Origin: Pyronema omphalodes
Lineage: Eukaryota > Ascomycota > Pezizomycetes > Pezizales > Pyronemataceae
Length of the DNA: 64,000 nucleotides
Direction: 5' to 3'
NCBI GenBank assembly: GCA_024516155.1
Contig: JAJJXM010000030.1
Span: 1-64,000, forward strand
Shown: positions 62,769 to 64,000 of the stretch, one piece after another
Layout: every line of letters starts with the position of its first letter
Position numbering within the stretch: position 1 is the stretch's first letter
Position numbers and translations under genes: made by a program
The notes under the pieces: generated by a model
What the model was told of the DNA's origin: nothing
The model's database searches: none
The model's input: only the letters and a program-made list of their open reading frames with translations

Positions 62769-64000
62769 CTGATATTGTACTGAAGCGAACTGATACCTCT
62801 GAAGATTGTTGGAGTTTGGCTCGAGTTCAATGAGCAGTGGTTGTCAAGATTGGGGTCTAATATAATCCAGTAAGCTGTTTTAGATTCAATATTGTGACTG
62901 CTGAACATAAACGTCCTGGAGGATCATAGCAGGCTCCATGCACAACTGTGCTTCATAAGGTTGACTTCTGATGACACCCAATGCAAGGAATACAATCATC
63001 AGGAATGTGATCTGTTTTCTGATTTGGCGAATCGCAGTACTACCTTGAAGCACAAAGAGTGTGTCAAAATCATTATTGCCCAATATCAGTATGTGCTTGC
63101 GTAATTCGTCATTGGTACGTACATATGGTGGGCATGTTTAGGCAGCAGCGCACGAAAGGCTGTGGCATGAGCCTCATATACAGTGGTGTAACCACTCTGT
63201 AGTTACCTAAGTCTTCAACACAGCCGCTGCATAGCGCACTGGGCGCCCCAGATGCATCGAAAGATTCGCACTGCAGATAACCTCAGGTAAAGGCAGCTGC
63301 ACACTAGTCAGGCTATATATATGTACCCTCTCGTCCATCAATACGATGTGTGAAATGTTGCTGCAGAGAAAACATTATATCACAGCCACCATCTACCCCT
63401 CCTGATCCTCGAGCACCTTCCTCTGCCCCTCCCCTGCCTCCTTCTCCTCTACGACATGCGCAGATTATCTTTCTCTAGAATTAAACAGCTCATTAAACAA
63501 TTCGTGCAGAAAACTCTAACTCGTGTCCATACATAGATATTTCCAAAAAATGCCTTGAGAATCTTCTAGATATCGATGCATCTCAGCTTAGCTTGCCGCA
63601 GCTGTTCCCCCTCCCCCTCTACCAGAACCATGGCTCCATTGCTGCTCGCTACAGCCTGATTCATCATTGATCGTCTACCCCACATTTCGCCTTCTTCATC
63701 GTGGGGCACATGCCGCAGCCAGGCCCCAGTCACAGTGGCGCTCGTCGGTTATGTTCCGGGTAGATAGTGCGACTAACCCTAGGAATTACGAAATACCGCG
63801 GCTTGCTTCGAAGCAGGTCTTCGTTCGACGTAATTGCTGAATTCTTTTTATCGGGACTCTATTTTTTTTCAAAACTATTTTTTATCAGAATGCTTCATTC
63901 TTCTTGATTTTTAGTTTCTATAAATTTTGTATTTCTTTGTTTTTGCTGTTTGTTTTCAGAATCCTGTATTCCTCTTTATATCTTGCTTATTGAAATTCTT
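62769..64000. other. No gene recognised
   Basis: The first part is the 5' flank of the zinc-finger gene. A 65-codon minus frame (62886-63083) has one hydrophobic stretch but no support. The last 150 bases are T-rich. No RNA gene was recognised. Confidence 0.4.

Noticed and set aside
62886..63083. 65-codon minus frame with a hydrophobic stretch (ITFLMIVFLALGVI)
   Set aside because: Too short, no splice partner found and no signal of selection visible. Could be a 5' exon of an unseen gene, but not supportable.
1..64000. CRISPR arrays, operons, riboswitches or bacterial-type features
   Set aside because: Nothing of this kind was seen. Introns, chromoviruses and Pogo elements show eukaryotic DNA, and the direct repeats lack spacer structure.

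Overview
The window looks like repeat-rich chromosomal DNA of a filamentous fungus, most likely an ascomycete. The reasons are chromodomain-carrying Ty3/gypsy elements, a Tad-like non-LTR element, a Pogo-like transposase, and short introns with GTATGT donors, CTAAC branch points and CAG acceptors. I cannot name the species. Roughly 80% is mobile DNA; only two convincing host genes are seen, both near the right end.

Layout. (1) 1-13.7 kb: gypsy family-1 copy B (minus, TSD GGGGA) is inserted in an old LINE (LINE-I). B carries a second copy of the same family, copy A (plus, 3849-10252, TSD GTATT), inside its protease region, and a solo LTR (12400-13197, TSD CTAGG) inside its 5' LTR. (2) 12.7-15.0 kb: a tandem duplication of about 1.18 kb spans that junction. 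(3) 15-16.6 kb and 24.1-24.45 kb: more LINE-I, split by gypsy family-2 element C (minus, 16613-24085, TSD CTCTA) and by Copia-D (plus, 24453-29926, TSD ACAGT, identical LTRs). (4) 30.1-38.4 kb: a decayed Pogo-like transposase split by gypsy copy F (minus, 31422-37844, TSD CCTCA). (5) 39.4-44.7 kb: Copia-E (minus, TSD AATTG), older. (6) 44.7-47.8 kb: low-complexity and tandem-repeat DNA. (7) 48.1-53.8 kb: LINE-H (minus), decayed. (8) 54-59.3 kb: gene-poor DNA with a degenerate array of about 0.6-0.7 kb units and tRNA-like segments. (9) 60.1-62.8 kb: a coiled-coil protein gene and a spliced C2H2 zinc-finger gene, both minus.

The main theme is how these elements set Gag:Pol output. Both gypsy families place gag and pol in a -1 relation joined at the same slippery heptamer G_GGA_AAA followed by a stem; in element C the stem is a perfect 11 bp. 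Both also have a primer site complementary to the predicted start of their own transcript, which suggests Tf1-like self-priming. The two distinct copia elements share another layout: gag, in-frame UGA-CU, protease-integrase, phase-1 intron, then RT-RNase H. Unspliced RNA would stop after integrase, and only spliced RNA with UGA readthrough would give the full polyprotein. LINE-H joins its two ORFs by a TAATG stop-start followed at once by a 10-bp hairpin. Element C has an extra Cys/His-rich reading frame after pol.

All coordinates, junctions and motif matches were read by eye. Identity values are hand counts, family names come from recognised motifs, and no search was run.
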